Below are positions 63,831 to 64,000 of a stretch of 64,000 nt of DNA, piece by piece. A model generated the notes under the pieces. The model searched no databases and had not been told where the DNA came from. It saw only the letters and a list, made by a program, of their open reading frames with translations. A program made the position numbers and the translations under genes. Source of the stretch: Hyphomicrobiales bacterium (GTDB taxonomy: Bacteria > Pseudomonadota > Alphaproteobacteria > Rhizobiales > Rhizobiaceae); assembly GCA_900466945.1 (NCBI GenBank), contig UBNV01000016.1, forward strand, positions 124,001 through 188,000, read 5' to 3'. Position 1 is the stretch's first letter, and each line of letters starts with the position of its first letter.

Positions 63831-64000
63831 TCAAAGCGCAGGTAAGGTCTCGGCGAGCCGACGCACGTCCTGCATATCGGACCGGAAGGCTGCCAGACTG
63901 CGCGCCTTGAGATCCTCGTCCGGCATTCTGAGTATGGCCGCCGGATGGGTGGTGACGAGCAGCATGCGGCTCTCCTGCATCGGGATTGGCATACCGCGCA
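63831..64000 (-). CDS. Uracil-DNA glycosylase (UdgX/family 4-like), C-terminal part
   Basis: Only the last 56 codons are inside the window. The segment MLLVTTHPAAILRMPDEDLK followed by ARSLAAFRSDMQDVRRLA matches the C-terminus of UdgX and related iron-sulfur uracil-DNA glycosylases, where HPS-A-LR-P is conserved. Such proteins often come fused to a second domain, which would lie outside. The identification rests on this short stretch only. Confidence 0.65.
   Translation of the reverse strand, partial: RGMPIPMQESRMLLVTTHPAAILRMPDEDLKARSLAAFRSDMQDVRRLAETLPAL

Overview
The window reads as a chromosomal segment of an alphaproteobacterium of the order Hyphomicrobiales (Rhizobiales), most likely a member of the Rhizobiaceae. 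The reasons are high GC with tight ATGA and TGATG gene overlaps, a 687-residue RpoD with an acidic insertion, a 1164-residue CarB, DUF1476, DUF930 and DUF993 proteins, an ArgP/LysE pair, and promoter matches to the rhizobial RpoE2 general-stress sigma factor. No rRNA, tRNA, CRISPR, insertion sequence, integrase or phage gene was recognised.

Region 1 (1-16.06 kb) is accessory catabolism. A minus-strand operon (9746 down to 1) encodes a carbohydrate ABC importer (binding protein, two permeases, UgpC/MalK-like ATPase). Two GMC flavoenzymes, an SDR, a Dabb protein, a DUF993 protein and a LacI regulator cut by the window edge follow it. A divergent LacI regulator (10042) faces its promoter. A second minus-strand operon (15987 down to 11126) encodes a Gfo/Idh/MocA oxidoreductase, a CoA-transferase, an enoyl-CoA hydratase and an aldehyde dehydrogenase. 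Its core promoter is bracketed by two LacI-type operators that form a 17-bp inverted repeat.

Region 2 (16.2-24.2 kb) is the most striking part: an amide-sensing antitermination operon. A near-consensus promoter drives a leader of about 120 nt that ends in a perfect intrinsic terminator 15 nt before amiC. Then come amiC (amide sensor), amiR (ANTAR antiterminator), two oligopeptide-type permeases, a binding protein, an acetamidase/formamidase and a double ATPase. The leader, sensor, antiterminator, importer and hydrolase form one transcription unit.

Region 3 (24.3-32.4 kb) holds a PaoABC-like molybdenum aldehyde oxidoreductase and an island of small, mostly uncharacterised genes. Two of these have RpoE2-type promoters, one is a divergent DUF1476 (ATP synthase zeta-like) paralogue, and a candidate small RNA lies among them. 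YjbQ, UPF0303 and SnoaL-like proteins follow.

Region 4 (32.4-48.4 kb) has an ArgP/LysE regulator-exporter pair, an M20 amidohydrolase split by an exact 23-bp tandem duplication, and a TonB-like DUF930 protein. The housekeeping block follows: rpoD, a membrane adenylate cyclase homologue, dnaG, a YqeY-like gene and carA. Then come a MATE exporter with a terminator in its leader, a DUF2938 protein, a zinc metallopeptidase and a GST.

Region 5 (48.5-64 kb) has a zinc alcohol dehydrogenase, an amidase, a chemoreceptor with a CheR-tether pentapeptide, a DUF1868 protein and a PAP2 protein. carB is preceded by an intrinsic terminator in its own leader and followed by a structured element and a tiny membrane protein. 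An ArsR regulator with two AHSA1 proteins, an EamA exporter, a 14-TM MFS pump and the C-terminus of a uracil-DNA glycosylase complete the window.

Three genes (amiC, carB, the MATE gene) have a strong intrinsic terminator placed just before their start codon with no same-strand gene end to explain it, so premature termination is a recurring control mode here.
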